64,000 bases of DNA, from the NCBI GenBank assembly GCA_020137815.1, contig CM035359.1:4436032-4500031 (forward strand), in the 5' to 3' direction. The DNA comes from Hormiphora californensis. Taxonomy: Eukaryota; Ctenophora; Tentaculata; Cydippida; Pleurobrachiidae. Shown here in pieces: positions 1 to 11,128 of the stretch. Both the position numbers and the translations under genes were made by a program. The notes under the pieces were generated by a model that was not told the DNA's origin, made no database searches, and saw only the letters and a list, made by a program, of their open reading frames with translations. Position 1 is the stretch's first letter, and each line of letters opens with the position of its first letter.

Positions 1-600
1 ATTCCAGTCTCGAGGAAACTAGAGTCAACAGCGTGTTCGTTGTCAACTTTGTTCTTAATAGGAGAGTCTGCACTCTGTGAAGTGTGAGGAACTGAATAAA
101 AAGTTCCTCCGATAATCTTGTAAGATCATCATCATCATCATACGAATATTTAATATTCCGCTTTGTAGTCTACTGCTAGAAGAGCACTTACATATGCTAA
201 ATCACACACAGGCAAAACTAACGACTTTCTAAAGCGGTGGAGCCTACTTCGAATCGCTCGGTAACACACACAATTGTATAAGCCCAGGCCATTCGAAGGA
301 GGCTCCAATACACACAATTCAAGAAACTAATTAGAATAATTAATGTCTGTTGTCAATTAAGTCCTTGTATATACAATTTATATAACTATAAGAGTCCAGA
401 TCTTCATGCATTAGATAATTAGTTAATAAATTAGTAGTTAATAAGTTAGTTAAAAACACGCATACACACATACTTCACTTCACACTTATGTCTTATTTCG
501 CAATTTAAACCTCTGATTAAATAACATGGCACAGTTTGCAATTGTCTATGAAACGGGATCAGTTCATATACATAAGATAGTAAGCATGCCTTAACAGGTA
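1..600. other. No gene seen
   Basis: AT-rich sequence with a short CAT/ATC run near 127-141. Open frames here lack splice context and any recognisable domain. I see no gene, RNA or element with definable ends. Confidence 0.5.
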
Positions 601-614
601 GGTACCTAGCTCGT

Positions 615-700
615 GGCCTGCCGCCAGACCCCGTTTTGAGTCTCAAAACGCGATAGTGCGCTCGAAATTGAGATTGGGTCGGTGCCGCCAGACAAACTGA
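615..700. repeat. Diverged copy of the GCCAGAC short palindromic family
   Basis: Contains CCGCCAGACCCC, a central part resembling AGTGCGCTC, and a closing GCCGCCAGAC. The same order of motifs occurs in the well-bounded 93-bp element at 37282-37374 and in copies at 22914-23157, 41916-42148 and 42870-43050. The ends here are too diverged to call a target duplication. Confidence 0.45.
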
Positions 701-904
701 CACCTTTGCCTGCGCTACAGTCCCCCAGCAGACAGCAGTCCTCCAGCAACGCATTTCAGATTTCAAGTCTAGGGCGGGCGCCGTTACGATCTGGGTGTTT
801 GGAGGCCTGTTTACAGGTGCGCGCTGCCAAAAAAGTTGATTCGCTAAAACGGCTCTAACCGCCGAACCACTCAACCGTTTTGGCTAATTCAAAGTTTATC
901 TGGT

Positions 905-978
905 AGAGAATGTCAAGCCCTAACCCCAACCCAAACCCCAACCCTAACCCTAACCCCACTTTAGCCCTAACCCTAAAA
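905..978. repeat. Interstitial telomere-like CCCTAA tract
   Basis: Irregular run of CCCTAA, CCCCAA and CCCAAA units, with clean CCCTAACCCTAA inside. TTAGGG is the usual metazoan telomere repeat. A related tract in the opposite orientation lies at 5108-5166. Sequences flanking the two tracts also resemble each other (the AGCGCGCACCTGTAAA motif near 5287 and its complement near 812), so both probably sit in copies of one repeat rather than marking true chromosome ends. Confidence 0.6.
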
Positions 979-1205
979 AACCGTTTGTCAGCACTCCCAA
1001 AACACCCAGATTTTAACGCTGGCCGTCCAGGGCGGGCCTGGTAAAAAAATGTGCACACTGGTGCAGCTTTGAAAATTTACAGGCGAAATCTTGGTGCGCG
1101 TAAAAAAACAACCCCAACACCGTCACGCGCAAAAATAAAATTGACGCCGCGCATGCGCGCGCTGTTTTTTGCTTTAAAAAATCCGATCCCGGCCGGATTG
1201 TTCAC

Positions 1206-1360
1206 TAAAGTCGGATTTTTTGAAGTTGTCACCCCAAAATGACCGCGCATGTGAAATTTATCAATTTTGACGCGCACACCACACGTTAACATGTGATGTG
1301 ACGCGCAAAAACATTCCGCGCACGAAAAGGGGGGTGACAACTTCAAAAAATCCGACTTTA
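1206..1360. mobile_element. Mariner-type MITE, TAAAGTCGG...CCGACTTTA
   Basis: About 155 bp. The arms read TAAAGTCGGATTTTTTGAAG and its complement, with GTTGTCACCCC continuing inside both. The ends fall in TA, as expected for Tc1/mariner-derived MITEs. Relatives with the same arms lie at 57292-57570. A sister group with TAAAGTCCATTTTT arms lies at 62243-62399 and, without its left end, at 4345-4480. Confidence 0.7.
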
Positions 1361-1493
1361 AAGTGTAAGCGAAACAACAACGAACTGGCTGCGCGTCCCG
1401 CAACGTTGCGCATGTGAATCTCTCCGGTGAGATCGTTATGCGCAACGAATGCGCGACGCGCAGCCAGTTCGTTGTTGTTTCGCTTACACTTTA
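1359..1493. mobile_element. Second palindromic MITE abutting the first
   Basis: Arms of about 45 bp beginning TAAAGTGTAAGCGAAACAAC and closing with the complement ending CTTACACTTTA. The centre holds GCGCAAC-rich sequence. It shares the terminal TAAAG with its neighbour and overlaps it at the TA/TTTA junction, so the two inserted back to back or one landed on the end of the other. Confidence 0.65.
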
Positions 1494-1499
1494 GGCTTC

Positions 1500-2732
1500 C
1501 CTATCTGTGTTTTCGAAACTATGGGACTTCGGTCAGTTTGTGTGCTGATCGGGAGTCTAAAAGAAGATGGAGAATGTGTCAAACTCCGCTAGCCGACCAC
1601 AGGGAGGATGCCGAAACCCATTTTCTTAAAAAGGGTTTTTTGATTTGATTTGATAAGAGCGGTTGCCATGGGCGTGAACCCCTGTTGGGGACCCTACGCA
1701 CAGGGCCAATCACTTAGTGATACCAGCACCGCTAATGATGGCCGTGAGGTATGAGGGGGCGGGAGTTCCCATTTGTGGGGCCGACTAGAAATGGGAAGGG
1801 TTATGGGGGGCATAACCCTGGTGGGGAAAGGCGACTGCTGCGGGGGAGGTGAGGGGGGTTGCAGCAGTCGTCTTTGGGATGCGCTGCATTGCGCGCTTCT
1901 ATGTCGTTGTACACATTGCAGTCCTTCCTTTTGATTTTTGTTGTACTGGTTTCTAGGTATGTTGGTTGGTTGGTTGGTATGAGCGGCTGGTGATTTGGGG
2001 GCCTTGTTAGAGGCTCTCCTGTTGACCATGAGAGGCTTCCCTGGTTTGGGATTTGCCGCCGCTGGGGGGTTAGATTGCGCACGTGTTTAAAGCTAACACT
2101 ATCACTAAGGTCTAAAACATTGATGCGGTGTAATATCAGTAAGCACTAAGATTTGAACGTCAAAACTTCAAATGTGGCACCCCATTTTCTGAGGTGAGAT
2201 TGCAACTTCGACAGCACTTGCTATTTCTGGTGTCAAGGTGGCAATATATCTTCAACTGGAATACATATAAAAGCTGTTTTCCAATCGCAAAATTTCCATA
2301 CTAAATGGTAGAGCATGTTTTATTTGGTCCTGACTCGTAATTCGGGGGATGATAGCCAAGTGCCAACCATTATGAATCCCTCTAATATAAGTTATTTTGA
2401 AGAATATAGCCAAAAAAGTTCTTAGTTTTGATGTTCTTAGTTTTAGAGTTCCTTAGTTTTTCTACAGTCTTAAGTTTTTGGTTTCTTTCATGATTTTCTT
2501 GAAGATTATTACCGGTTTACTACAGTGCACCGCGGTAATGTAATCCTCATGACATTTACGTACATACCTGCTGGAATTCATAATTTGATTTGCCAGTAGT
2601 TGACATGTGAAACGATGGTCTAATTGGTTCTATATTAAACTCTAAAGGATTTGTCTGTTGAAGATGTACTTGTAAAACCTCCTCAATTAGGGTGGGCGGG
2701 GTGGGGCGGCGGGGTGGGGTGGCGGGTTTTTA
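1500..2732. other. No gene supported
   Basis: Moderately AT-rich. Two overlapping minus-strand open frames at about 1694-2082 share no recognisable domain and lack splice context. A T/A-rich stretch with repeated CTTAGTTTT lies near 2420-2480. No element ends were found. Confidence 0.4.
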
Positions 2733-4026
2733 TGTTTCCCTGAGTGGTATGTGGAGTACACAGAGAAGCAGGAGCATACAATGTGAACTGATCTGTAGAC
2801 GTGGAAGTAGAATTATCAGCTGTTTAAAGAAGGAGATAAGCAGGGAGTTAGAGAGCACTGAATTAGAGAGAGAATGAGAGAATAGGGGATATTATATGGA
2901 GCACGGATTTGCGGGGAGTTAGAGAGCACTGAATTAGAGAGAGAATGAGAGAATAGGGGATATTATATGGAGCACGGATTTGCGGGGAGATAGAGAGTAC
3001 TGAATTAGAGAGAGAGTGAGAGAATATTATCTGGCGCTTTTATAAAGTAAAGTAATTTGTCAGATATCGTCCCATTTCTGGGCAGCATCCCATTGCTGGG
3101 CATCATCCCTTCGCAGGGCATCATCCCATTTCTGGGCACCATCCCTTTGCAGGGCATCATCCCATTGCTGGGCGGATCCTCGGCATATGCCTCGGGCGGG
3201 TAAGAAAAATGGTCGGTATATTGCCTAGCTGCTTTGGCCCAATGCACTGGTTGGGGAGCTGGTGCTATACCAGGCCACGATGGTATCTCTAATCAGAGAG
3301 AGATAGGTAGTGAGCGGAAAGAAAGGGACACATCGCCCAGGGCTGCTGCTCTGTTTCCCTGAGTGGTATGTGGAGTACACAGAGAAGCAGGAGCATACAA
3401 TGTGAACTGATCTGTAGACGTGGAAGTAGAATTATCAGCTGTTTAAAGAAGGAGATAAGCAGGGAGTTAGAGAGCACTGAATTAGAGAGAGAATGAGAGA
3501 ATAGGGGATATTATATGGAGCACGGATTTGCGGGGAGTTAGAGAGCACTGAATTAGAGAGAGAATGAGAGAATAGGGGATATTATATGGAGCACGGATTT
3601 GCGGGGAGATAGAGAGTACTGAATTAGAGAGAGAGTGAGAGAATATTATCTGGCGCTTTTATAAAGTAAAGTAATTTGTCAGATATCGTCCCATTTCTGG
3701 GCAGCATCCCATTGCTGGGCATCATCCCTTCGCAGGGCATCATCCCATTTCTGGGCACCATCCCTTTGCAGGGCATCATCCCATTGCTGGGCGGATCCTC
3801 GGCATATGCCTCGGGCGGGTAAGAAAAATGGTCGGTATATTGCCTAGCTGCTTTGGCCCAATGCACTGGTTGGGGAGCTGGTGCTATACCAGGCCACGAT
3901 GGTATCTCTAATCAGAGAGAGATAGGTAGTGAGCGGAAAGAAAGGGACACATCGCCCAGGGCTGCTGCTCTGTTTCCCTGAGTGGTATGTGGAGTACACA
4001 GAGAAGCAGGAGCATACAATGTGAAC
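2733..4026. repeat. 619-bp tandem duplication, two full units plus a partial third
   Basis: The unit starting TGTTTCCCTGAGTGG recurs at 2733, 3352 and 3971, an offset of exactly 619 bp. The first two units are essentially identical and the third stops after about 56 bp. Each unit contains a shorter direct repeat of about 70 bp (GGGGAGTTAGAGAGCACTG) and a run of CATCCCATTGCTGGG-type repeats. The identical 80-codon minus-strand open frames at 3005-3247 and 3624-3866 come from this repeat; I do not call them genes. Confidence 0.9.
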
Positions 4027-4344
4027 TCTTAAAAAGGGTTAAAAAAGGTTAAAAAGGGTTAACAAGAGTTAATAAGGGTTAAAAAGGCGCGGCTTTCCCA
4101 AAAAACGCTGCGCGTTACAAAAATTTTCAGCTTTTTTCGATTTTATTGTCAAAATTCTAAAAATTTTAGTAAAATAGCCGCACGCGCGGTGGCAGCGCTC
4201 TTTGTTACTTCGCCTGTCGGCGTGCAACCAGGAAGTCCTATGACTTCCGGTTTCGGCCAAAAATTTTCTTTTTTTGTCCTCTTTCCAATACAAATTGACC
4301 GAAAATTTTATAATGAATTTCAATTTTCACTTAGGGAAGCCTAT

Positions 4345-4480
4345 TGTTCACCCCCCAAAGTCGTGCGCGGAATTGTTTTGCGCGTTTATCACATGTTAAC
4401 GTGTAGCGCGCGCAGCGTAAATTAAAATATCGCACACGCACGAGTTGAGGGGTGAACAGTTGAATAAAAATGGACTTTAA
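4345..4480. mobile_element. Truncated TAAAGTCC-family MITE
   Basis: Right end reads GGGGTGAACAGTTGAATAAAAATGGACTTTA. The left part keeps GTTCACCCCCCAAAGTCGTG but has lost the terminal TAAAGTCC. The interior (CGCGTTTATCACATGTTAACGTG) closely matches the complete copy at 62243-62399. Confidence 0.6.
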
Positions 4481-5017
4481 AATCTGGGTGCCTTTTGGAA
4501 TGCGCTGCAGCCCCCTCATGCGCGCACCCCCGCAACGAGGGGACTGGAGGGAATGCCGCGCACGCGTTTGGCCTGATCCCGGCTGGGTCGAAGATAACTT
4601 TGCGGTCGAAAAAACGGCGGTGCTTATAACTTTGGCTCCTGAAGTCCGTTTGACTTGATTCTTTCACCAGTTGTTAGATCTGACGATTATCTACCTTGCT
4701 GTTTTTGAGAGAAGTTAATTGGACTTAAGGAGGCTGAGCAATAGCCGTTGAAAGATGGGTTGTTTTCAAAAAGTGACGTCACAGATTCTTGCAGGGACAC
4801 CTTTTTTAAAATTTCATTCAAATTTTGATTTTACCGCACTCGATTTTGCGGAGTTTGGTTCATATCTCCTGTTCCTGATAAGATAGAGACCTGAAACTGG
4901 TTGCATTTGAAAGCTGTTATCTTCTTCTTTCCAACGCTACCAAAACGATTTCTGTACCTTATCTGGAACCGGAGATATGATTGATTATGTATTCCCCCCT
5001 AGCGCGGTATTCCCTCC

Positions 5018-5047
5018 AGGCCCCTTATATTATATTATAAGGGGCCT
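5018..5047. repeat. Perfect 30-bp hairpin
   Basis: AGGCCCCTTATA and TATAAGGGGCCT flank a short TTATAT centre, forming a perfect inverted repeat. No coding context; it may be the core of a decayed foldback element. Confidence 0.6.
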
Positions 5048-5107
5048 GCAACGTATGCCAAGGGTGCCTTCCATTGCTAACAATTCATCGATTTTGGCGG
5101 TCGAGAC

Positions 5108-5166
5108 GGGTTAGGGCTGTTGTTAGGGTTGGGTTAGGGTTTTGTTTGGGGTTATCGGTTAGGGCT
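5108..5166. repeat. Interstitial telomere-like TTAGGG tract
   Basis: Irregular GGGTTAGGG, GTTAGGGTTGGGTTAGGG and GGTTAGGGC units. See the complementary tract at 905-978. Confidence 0.55.
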
Positions 5167-5593
5167 ATCGATTCTCTATCAGATACCGTTTAGTTTACTC
5201 AAATCGGCCATGTGGTTCCGTGGCTATAGCCGTTTGAAAAAAGTCGGTCTAGGAAATAAAAGTGTACTCTTTTTCATTTTTGGTAGCGCGCACCTGTAAA
5301 CACGCTGCAAGGCACCCAGATTTTAATCGCGCCCGGCCGGGCCCGGCTTTTTAAAACTGAAAAGTTTTGAAAAATTGATTTTTTTAATCCAATATAATGA
5401 CTGAAAACTTTCATCTCCCTGTCATTCCGTTGGTATGTGGTACAGTGTGCTTGTGTCCATATCCCCCTTAGAGGTATGGCAAGTCATTCTGTGCGGCCTT
5501 TCCCATGCTGCGGTTTAGAATTTTGAAATGCAAATTTCCAGGGACATTTTTCATCTTTTTATCAGATCGAATTCACTGCAGGTAGCTTTTACA

Positions 5594-8067
5594 ATGGGCA
5601 AGAAACTATTTCTCCTTTCTTTGGTTGTCTTGGTTGTTGCAATATATTACTCTCGAAATACCATGTTGTCAGACGAAGAACTTGCCTCATCGCTGAAGGG
5701 AAAAGTTGTTGTAATCTGCGGGGCATCGTCAGGCATTGGTGAGGAGACTGCCTACCATTATGCCCGGGCTGGAGCTAAGTTGGTCCTCAGTGCACGGAGT
5801 GAGGACAAGCTGCTCAATGTGAAGAGTAAGTGTGAGGGGGCTGAGTCAGTTGATGTTATTGTCCAAGACTTCTCCAAGGTTGAAGAAATAGAGGATTATG
5901 CGGGAAAGATTCTTAAACTCCATGGTAGTATGGTAGTTAAGGTCGTGCGCACTTTTTGGCGCCATTTGGCGCCAAATTGGCGCTATTTTGGCGCCACGTG
6001 GCGCCACGTGGCGATATTTTAGCGCCAAATGGCGCCAAAACTTGGCGACTGCGCACAACCGCCAATTTGGCGCCAAAATGGCGCCAAGTTGGCGATTTTT
6101 TGGCGCCAAATGGCGCCACGTGGCGCCAAGTGGCGCCACGTGGCGATTGTAAATCGCCAAGTGTTGGCGGTATTTGGCGGTACCGCCACGTGGCGATGCG
6201 AATTTGTCTGAATAAACTGTGTCCATCGCCAAGTGGCGCCAAATTGGCGCCAAATTGGCGATAGTACCTAAAATTCGAAATATTCATAACGTCCATCAGA
6301 GGAATTCCTATCGCCAAGTGGCGCCAAATGGCGCCAAGTGGCGCCAATTTGGCGCTAAATTGGCGATTAGATACAAATCGCCAACTTAGCGCCAAATTGG
6401 CGCTGCTTGGCGATTGCCGCCAACTTAGCGCCAATTTGGCGCCAAATGGCGCTGCTTGGCGCCAATTTGGCGATTGGAAACAAATCGCCAACTTAGCGCT
6501 GCTTGGCGATTGCCGCCAAATTGGCGCCAAAATGGCGATTGGCGCCAAATTAGCGCCAATTTGGCGCCAAATGGCGCTACTTGGCGCCAATTTAGCGCCA
6601 AATTGGCGATTGGATACAAATCGCCAACTTAGCGCCAATTTGGCGATTGGCGCCAATTTAGCGCCAATTTGGCGCCAAATGGCGCTACTTGGCGCCAATT
6701 TAGCGCCAAATTGGCGATTGGATACAAAACGCCAATTTAGCGCTAAGTTGGCGATTTGTATCAAATCGCCAATTTGGCGCTAAATTGGCGCCAAGTAGCG
6801 CCGTTTGGCGCCAAATTGGCGCTAAATTGGCGCCAATCGCCAAATTGGCGCCAATTTGGCGCTAAGTTGGCGATTTGTATCCAATCGCCAATTTGGCGCT
6901 AAATTGGCGCCAAGTAGCGCCATTTGGCGCCAAATTGGCGCTTATCGCCAAGCAGCGCCAATTTGGCGCCAAGATTGCGCCAAAGAGGTGGTTAATTTCC
7001 GCTTCTGAACGTTCGCACTCGCCAAGTGGCGCCAATTTGGCGCCAATTTGGCGCCAAGAGTGAAAAGTACATGGCGCCAATTTGGCGCCAATTTGGCGCC
7101 ACTTGGCGATGGACACAGTTTATTCAGACAAATTCGCATCGCCACGTGGCGGTACCGCCAAATACCGCCAACACTTGGCGATTTACAATCGCCAAGTGGC
7201 GCCACTTGGCGCCACTTGGCGCCATTTGGCGCCAAAAAATGGCCAACTTGGCGCCATTTTGGCGCCAAATTGGCGGTTGTGCGCAGTCGCCAAATTTTGG
7301 CGCCATTTGGCGCTAAAATATCGCCACGTGGCGCCACGTGGCGCCAAAATAGCGCCAATTTGGCGCCAAATGGCGCCAAAAAGTGCGCACGACCTTAACT
7401 ACCATACTACCAACTCCATCCTACTGTTGATGTGTTGCTTTTGAATCACGCTGCTATGCCCGCTTCCCCCTGGCTCTCCGACCCCAAACAGCAATCCGCC
7501 AGTTTTAATGAACGAGTATTCAAGATCAACGTTCTTAGTTTCATTGAGCTCACACGGTTGTTCATGCCAGTTCTAGAGAGATCCTCAGGGCAGATCCATG
7601 TGACAAGCTCAATGTCAGGAATCCTTCCCTTCTTCAGGGCTGGTCTTTACTCGTTCCTACCTAAACATGCTCTTAACGGTTTCTACAAATCACTGCAACA
7701 AGAGTTGATGTTAAAGAAGTCTCCCGTCACAGTCACTATCTTCTCCTTCGGGATCATCCTAACGAGAGAGTTGGAGGTTATTATCGCCCACGAAATGAAG
7801 GATCAGGAGCTGCCAGGATGGATGATTGGGGATTTGGAAGGAACTGGCCGACTCATGGCTTCCTGTGCAGTTACCCGGCCTGATGATGTCGATTACCCCT
7901 GGGGTGCTAACAAGTTCACACGGTCCTTGCTGTCTCTTGGGTTGGCGGATAAAGTGATGACATCCACCGCTCTATGGGGGAAGACGTATGAGGATGTTGT
8001 TAAAGCATCAGAGGAAGCAGTGGAATTGAGTCATCAAATGAATTTCCAGACTGGAAATAGGGTTTAA
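5594..8067 (+). CDS. Short-chain dehydrogenase/reductase (11-beta-HSD1/DHRS7-like), interrupted by a transposon
   Basis: Membrane-anchored SDR oxidoreductase, read as 5594-5923 plus 7412-8067. An N-terminal hydrophobic anchor (LFLLSLVVLVVAIYYS) precedes the Rossmann NAD(P)-binding motif CGASSGIG. After the interruption comes LLNHAAM at the usual NNAG position, then the catalytic region TSSMSG with GLYSFLPK. The anchor, order and length (about 328 residues) fit the 11-beta-HSD1/DHRS7 group. Ser and Tyr keep their spacing, but Lys is at Tyr+5 instead of Tyr+4, so normal catalysis is uncertain. The frame is broken after ...ILKLH by the element at 5924-7411. Removing that element with one AACTCCAT copy rejoins the frame exactly. 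The start was chosen because the protein begins with the anchor and an acceptor-like GCAG ends 12 nt upstream. There are no other introns. Confidence 0.8.
5924..7411. mobile_element. Foldback element packed with TTGGCGCCAA units, 8-bp target duplication
   Basis: 1,488 bp. The outer ends read GGTAGTATGGTAGTTAAGG and the exact complement. The arms (about 340 bp each: 5924-6262 and 7073-7411) are almost perfect inverted repeats. AACTCCAT flanks both sides (5916-5923 and 7412-7419), an 8-bp duplication. The body is a dense array of TTGGCGCC/GGCGCCAA half-palindromes in slightly varying spacing, plus TTGGCGATT variants. No coding capacity: all open frames inside are translations of the repeat. An 8-bp duplication is typical of hAT-like or P-like transposition, but the terminal sequence is not one I can place. 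Confidence 0.9.
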
Positions 8068-8317
8068 ATTTCACTTTGTGTTTGTTTCCATAGATTTTGC
8101 TATGAGGGTATCATTCAGAGTATTTTGATTTGTGACATTGTATATTAGAGTTATTGGCATTTGGCAAGAAAATTAAGAATTCCTCTGTCCTTTAGAATGT
8201 TTTCATGTTCCAATTTATATTATTTCCAATTACATCTCTCATCTTTGTTTATTAGCGTGATGGTTGCCCAATAATTAGTTTCTAATAACCCTCTTCTTCT
8301 GTGATAGGTTTCCAAAC

Positions 8318-10048
8318 ATGGCCTCCAACAGTTTGGAGCTGGCTAAACAGTTCTGGGGCTCCTCATCTCACCTGACTCCCATGGCAACCATCCAGTTACC
8401 ATGGCAACGAGATGTATCCTGTTTCCATAACAACGAGAACACACCTCTCACCATTGCCCTTCGGATCCGGGGTGAGGTTGTAATGGTTAACTCAATGTTG
8501 CTTGCCCTCCACAGTCCTGTGTTTGTTGGTTTGATAGCGGAGGGAGCTGAAGTTGTAGAGTTGGATGGATCCCTGCAGAGAGAGGATGGGATGGTAGAAG
8601 GGGTGAAGTTAGCGGTGATGATTCTACATGGTCAACAGGTGACGCTAGATCAACCTCAACTAGAACTTTGTTATGCTTTTGCAGAGTTGTATCAACTAGA
8701 ACTCCTTGTCAACCTGTGTCTGAAGGAATTCGGTGCTATGATCGAGGAAGAAGCTGATTTCTTTAATACTTTTGATAGGCTGATAAAAACCGGTGCAAAA
8801 TGGCCCGGAGCACTTTTTGAACAACTCTTTAAGGTGGTCAGTCTCAATGATACTCTTGTCAGTCTACTGAAGTTTAACCCGGATAAGCTGAAAGAGTGTT
8901 GTAGAGCTGCAGAAACTCGTCCTGTAATTCTGGGTAAACTCCTCTGGTTTCTAAAAGATAATTCCTGTCTAACAAGGAAACATTTCACTGGTATGAAGTT
9001 CTTAGCAAAGTTTCTTAACTCTAAAAACCCTTCCTGCCAACCAATCGTAGAATTCTGTATGGAAGTTGCTAGGGAAGCAGCAGTTGAGTCACCCTCGAAA
9101 GACCAATACGGTATAAGCAGCCAAAGCTACACGGTTAAAGACCTGGACATCGAAGATCGGGAGAGTTTGCCATCCAGCTCATCATCCACTAATGGTTCAA
9201 GTTTAGGAAAAGGTCGCGGAGGCAGACGCGGAGGCAGACGTCAACAAAATGCTTTTGTTCCTCCGAGATCATCAAGTCGTTCGGAATTGGACTCTACTGT
9301 ATGCGATTTAATGCCAATAGTCCCCAAATTTGAGTCTGTGTTGGACTTAAAAAGTTTCTGTTTTCGTTAGATTGGGTCGAAGTCGGTAATTTTGATTATT
9401 TTATCTCGCTTATCAATGTCGCCCATACACTTTCAAAGGGTGGGAAAGAGACGTATCTTTGCGTTGACGCTTTTCTCCACTGGGCTGATAAAAATAGTGT
9501 AACTTATGAAGGAATATCTTTTTACGACAAGTTTTCAAACTCACTTAAGACTGGGCTTTTGGATAAAAATTATTTGACCGTTGTTAAAGATAGTTTTTCC
9601 AGTTTCGAATCAACGAATAGTCGTCTTGTCAACGTGAGCAAGTTTTCCGAATCAACTTTTTCGGTCGAATTTGTGTCAACTGGAGTGGGAAATGAATTTT
9701 TGCCCTTTTAAACAACCTGTGGTGACTGCCAGAGAAATGATTGTGAAGAAAGAAACAAAAATCTAGAGCAGAAGCATTCGACTTTTAATCTGAATGTTAA
9801 GTTTCCGAGTCACCTTTCTTTAGTTTTACCAATATGTATGGGGATGCCTTTTTCTCGATGCAAGAAAAACACTCATGTCGATAGTATAGTACACTACTAT
9901 TTATTGACTGGGTGTCGTTGCTGCAAAAGATCCAACTTCTTTTCTCTGGTTTGGGCCACCGCAACTGAGAACAGTTTCATTTATAAACGCTTTTAAACTC
10001 GAGCATGAAAAAGGCAGAGTTCGCCTACATGTTGTGTACCGAAAGTAG
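8318..10048 (+). pseudogene. BTB-like gene, copy 1, broken in its C-terminal half
   Basis: The open frame 8318-9370 (350 codons) starts MASNSLELAKQFWG. It contains a BTB/POZ-like segment (VVMVNSMLLALHSPVF, then a buried helix around YAFAELYQLELLVNLCL), an alpha-helical middle, and a Ser-rich tail with an RGGRRGGRR stretch. Compared with copy 2 (10379-13127), a 1-nt deletion near 9358 throws the frame into a stop at 9368-9370. The older frame is readable onward from 9361 to the stop at 10046-10048, with one more in-frame TAA at 9708-9710. So copy 1 either makes a truncated 350-residue protein or is a pseudogene. An acceptor-like GATAG ends 10 nt before the ATG. The C-terminal half, conserved between copies, matches no domain I recognise. 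Confidence 0.7.
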
Positions 10049-11128
10049 CGTTTGGACTTCATCCAGTCTTTTTAACGTGTTTGACAGTTTTTCGAATATG
10101 TTTTTATTTTGATTAAATATGTACATCTTTTTAGAAGAAGTGATATCGTTCGTATTTTTTAATTCTTAAGTTTTTTTAAATTTTGTATGTACGATTTGAC
10201 ATTGCAGTATGTTGTGAAAACGTTCTATTTTTGTTAAAAACATGGCAGTTATTTCCCAATCATTCTCTGTAATGTATATTATATACAAGTACATCTCTCA
10301 GCTTTGTTTATTATAGTGATGGTTGCCTAGTATAATAAATTTCTAATACCCCTCTTCTTCTGTGCTAGGTTCCCAAGCATGGCCTCCAACAGTTTGGAGC
10401 TGGCTAAACAGTTCTGGGGCTCCTCACCTCACCTTGCTCCCATGGCAACCATACAGTTACCATGGCAACGAGATGTATCCTGTTTCCATAACAACGAGAA
10501 CACACCTCTCACCATTGCCCTTCGGATCCGGGGTGAGGTTGTAATGGTGAACTCAATGTTGCTTGCCCTCCACAGTCCTGTATTTGCTGGTTTGATATCG
10601 GAGGGAACTGAATTTGTAGAGTTGGATGGATCCCTGCAGAGAGAGGATGGGATGGTAGAAGGTGAAGTTAGCGGTGATGATTCTACATGGTCAACAGGTG
10701 ACGCTAGATCAACCTCAACTAGAACTTTGTTATGCTTTTGCAGAGTTGTATCAACTAGAACTCCTTATAAACCTGTGTCTGAAGGAATTCAGTGCTATGA
10801 TCGAGGAAGAAGCTGATTTCTTTAATACCTTTGATAGGCTGATAAAGACCGGTGCAAAATGGCCCGAAGCACTTTTTGAACAACTCTTTAAGGTGGTCAG
10901 TCACAATGATACTCTTGTCACTCAACTGAAGTTGAACCCGGATAAGTTGAAAGAGTGTTGTAGATCTGCAGAAACTCGTCCTGTTATTCTGGGTAAACTC
11001 CTCTGGTTTCTAAAAGATAATTCCTGTCTGACAAGGAAACATTTCACTGGTATGAAGTTCTTAGCAAAGTTTCTGAACTCTAAAAACCCTTGCAGCCAAC
11101 CAATTGTAGAATTCTGCATGGAAGTTGC

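Noticed and set aside
905-978. A true chromosome end
   Set aside because: The telomere-like tract is short, irregular and interstitial, with repeats and genes on both sides.
1694-2082. Minus-strand open frames near 1.7-2.1 kb as a gene
   Set aside because: Two overlapping frames with Pro/Gln-rich composition, no start or splice support, no recognisable motif.
3005-3866. Identical 80-codon minus-strand proteins
   Set aside because: They are one repeat-derived frame copied by the 619-bp tandem duplication; the repeats NGMMPC/NGMLPR come from a short tandem repeat. No splice or signal-peptide context.
5937-7398. Many open frames up to 275 codons inside the GGCGCC array
   Set aside because: Both strands and several frames are open because the unit is palindromic and stop-poor. 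No start, domain or codon pattern supports them.
5924-7411. The foldback as an ordinary or introner-type intron
   Set aside because: A GT lies at its left edge, but no AG at or near the right edge rejoins the SDR frame; splicing to the nearest AG at 7381-7382 would shift the frame.
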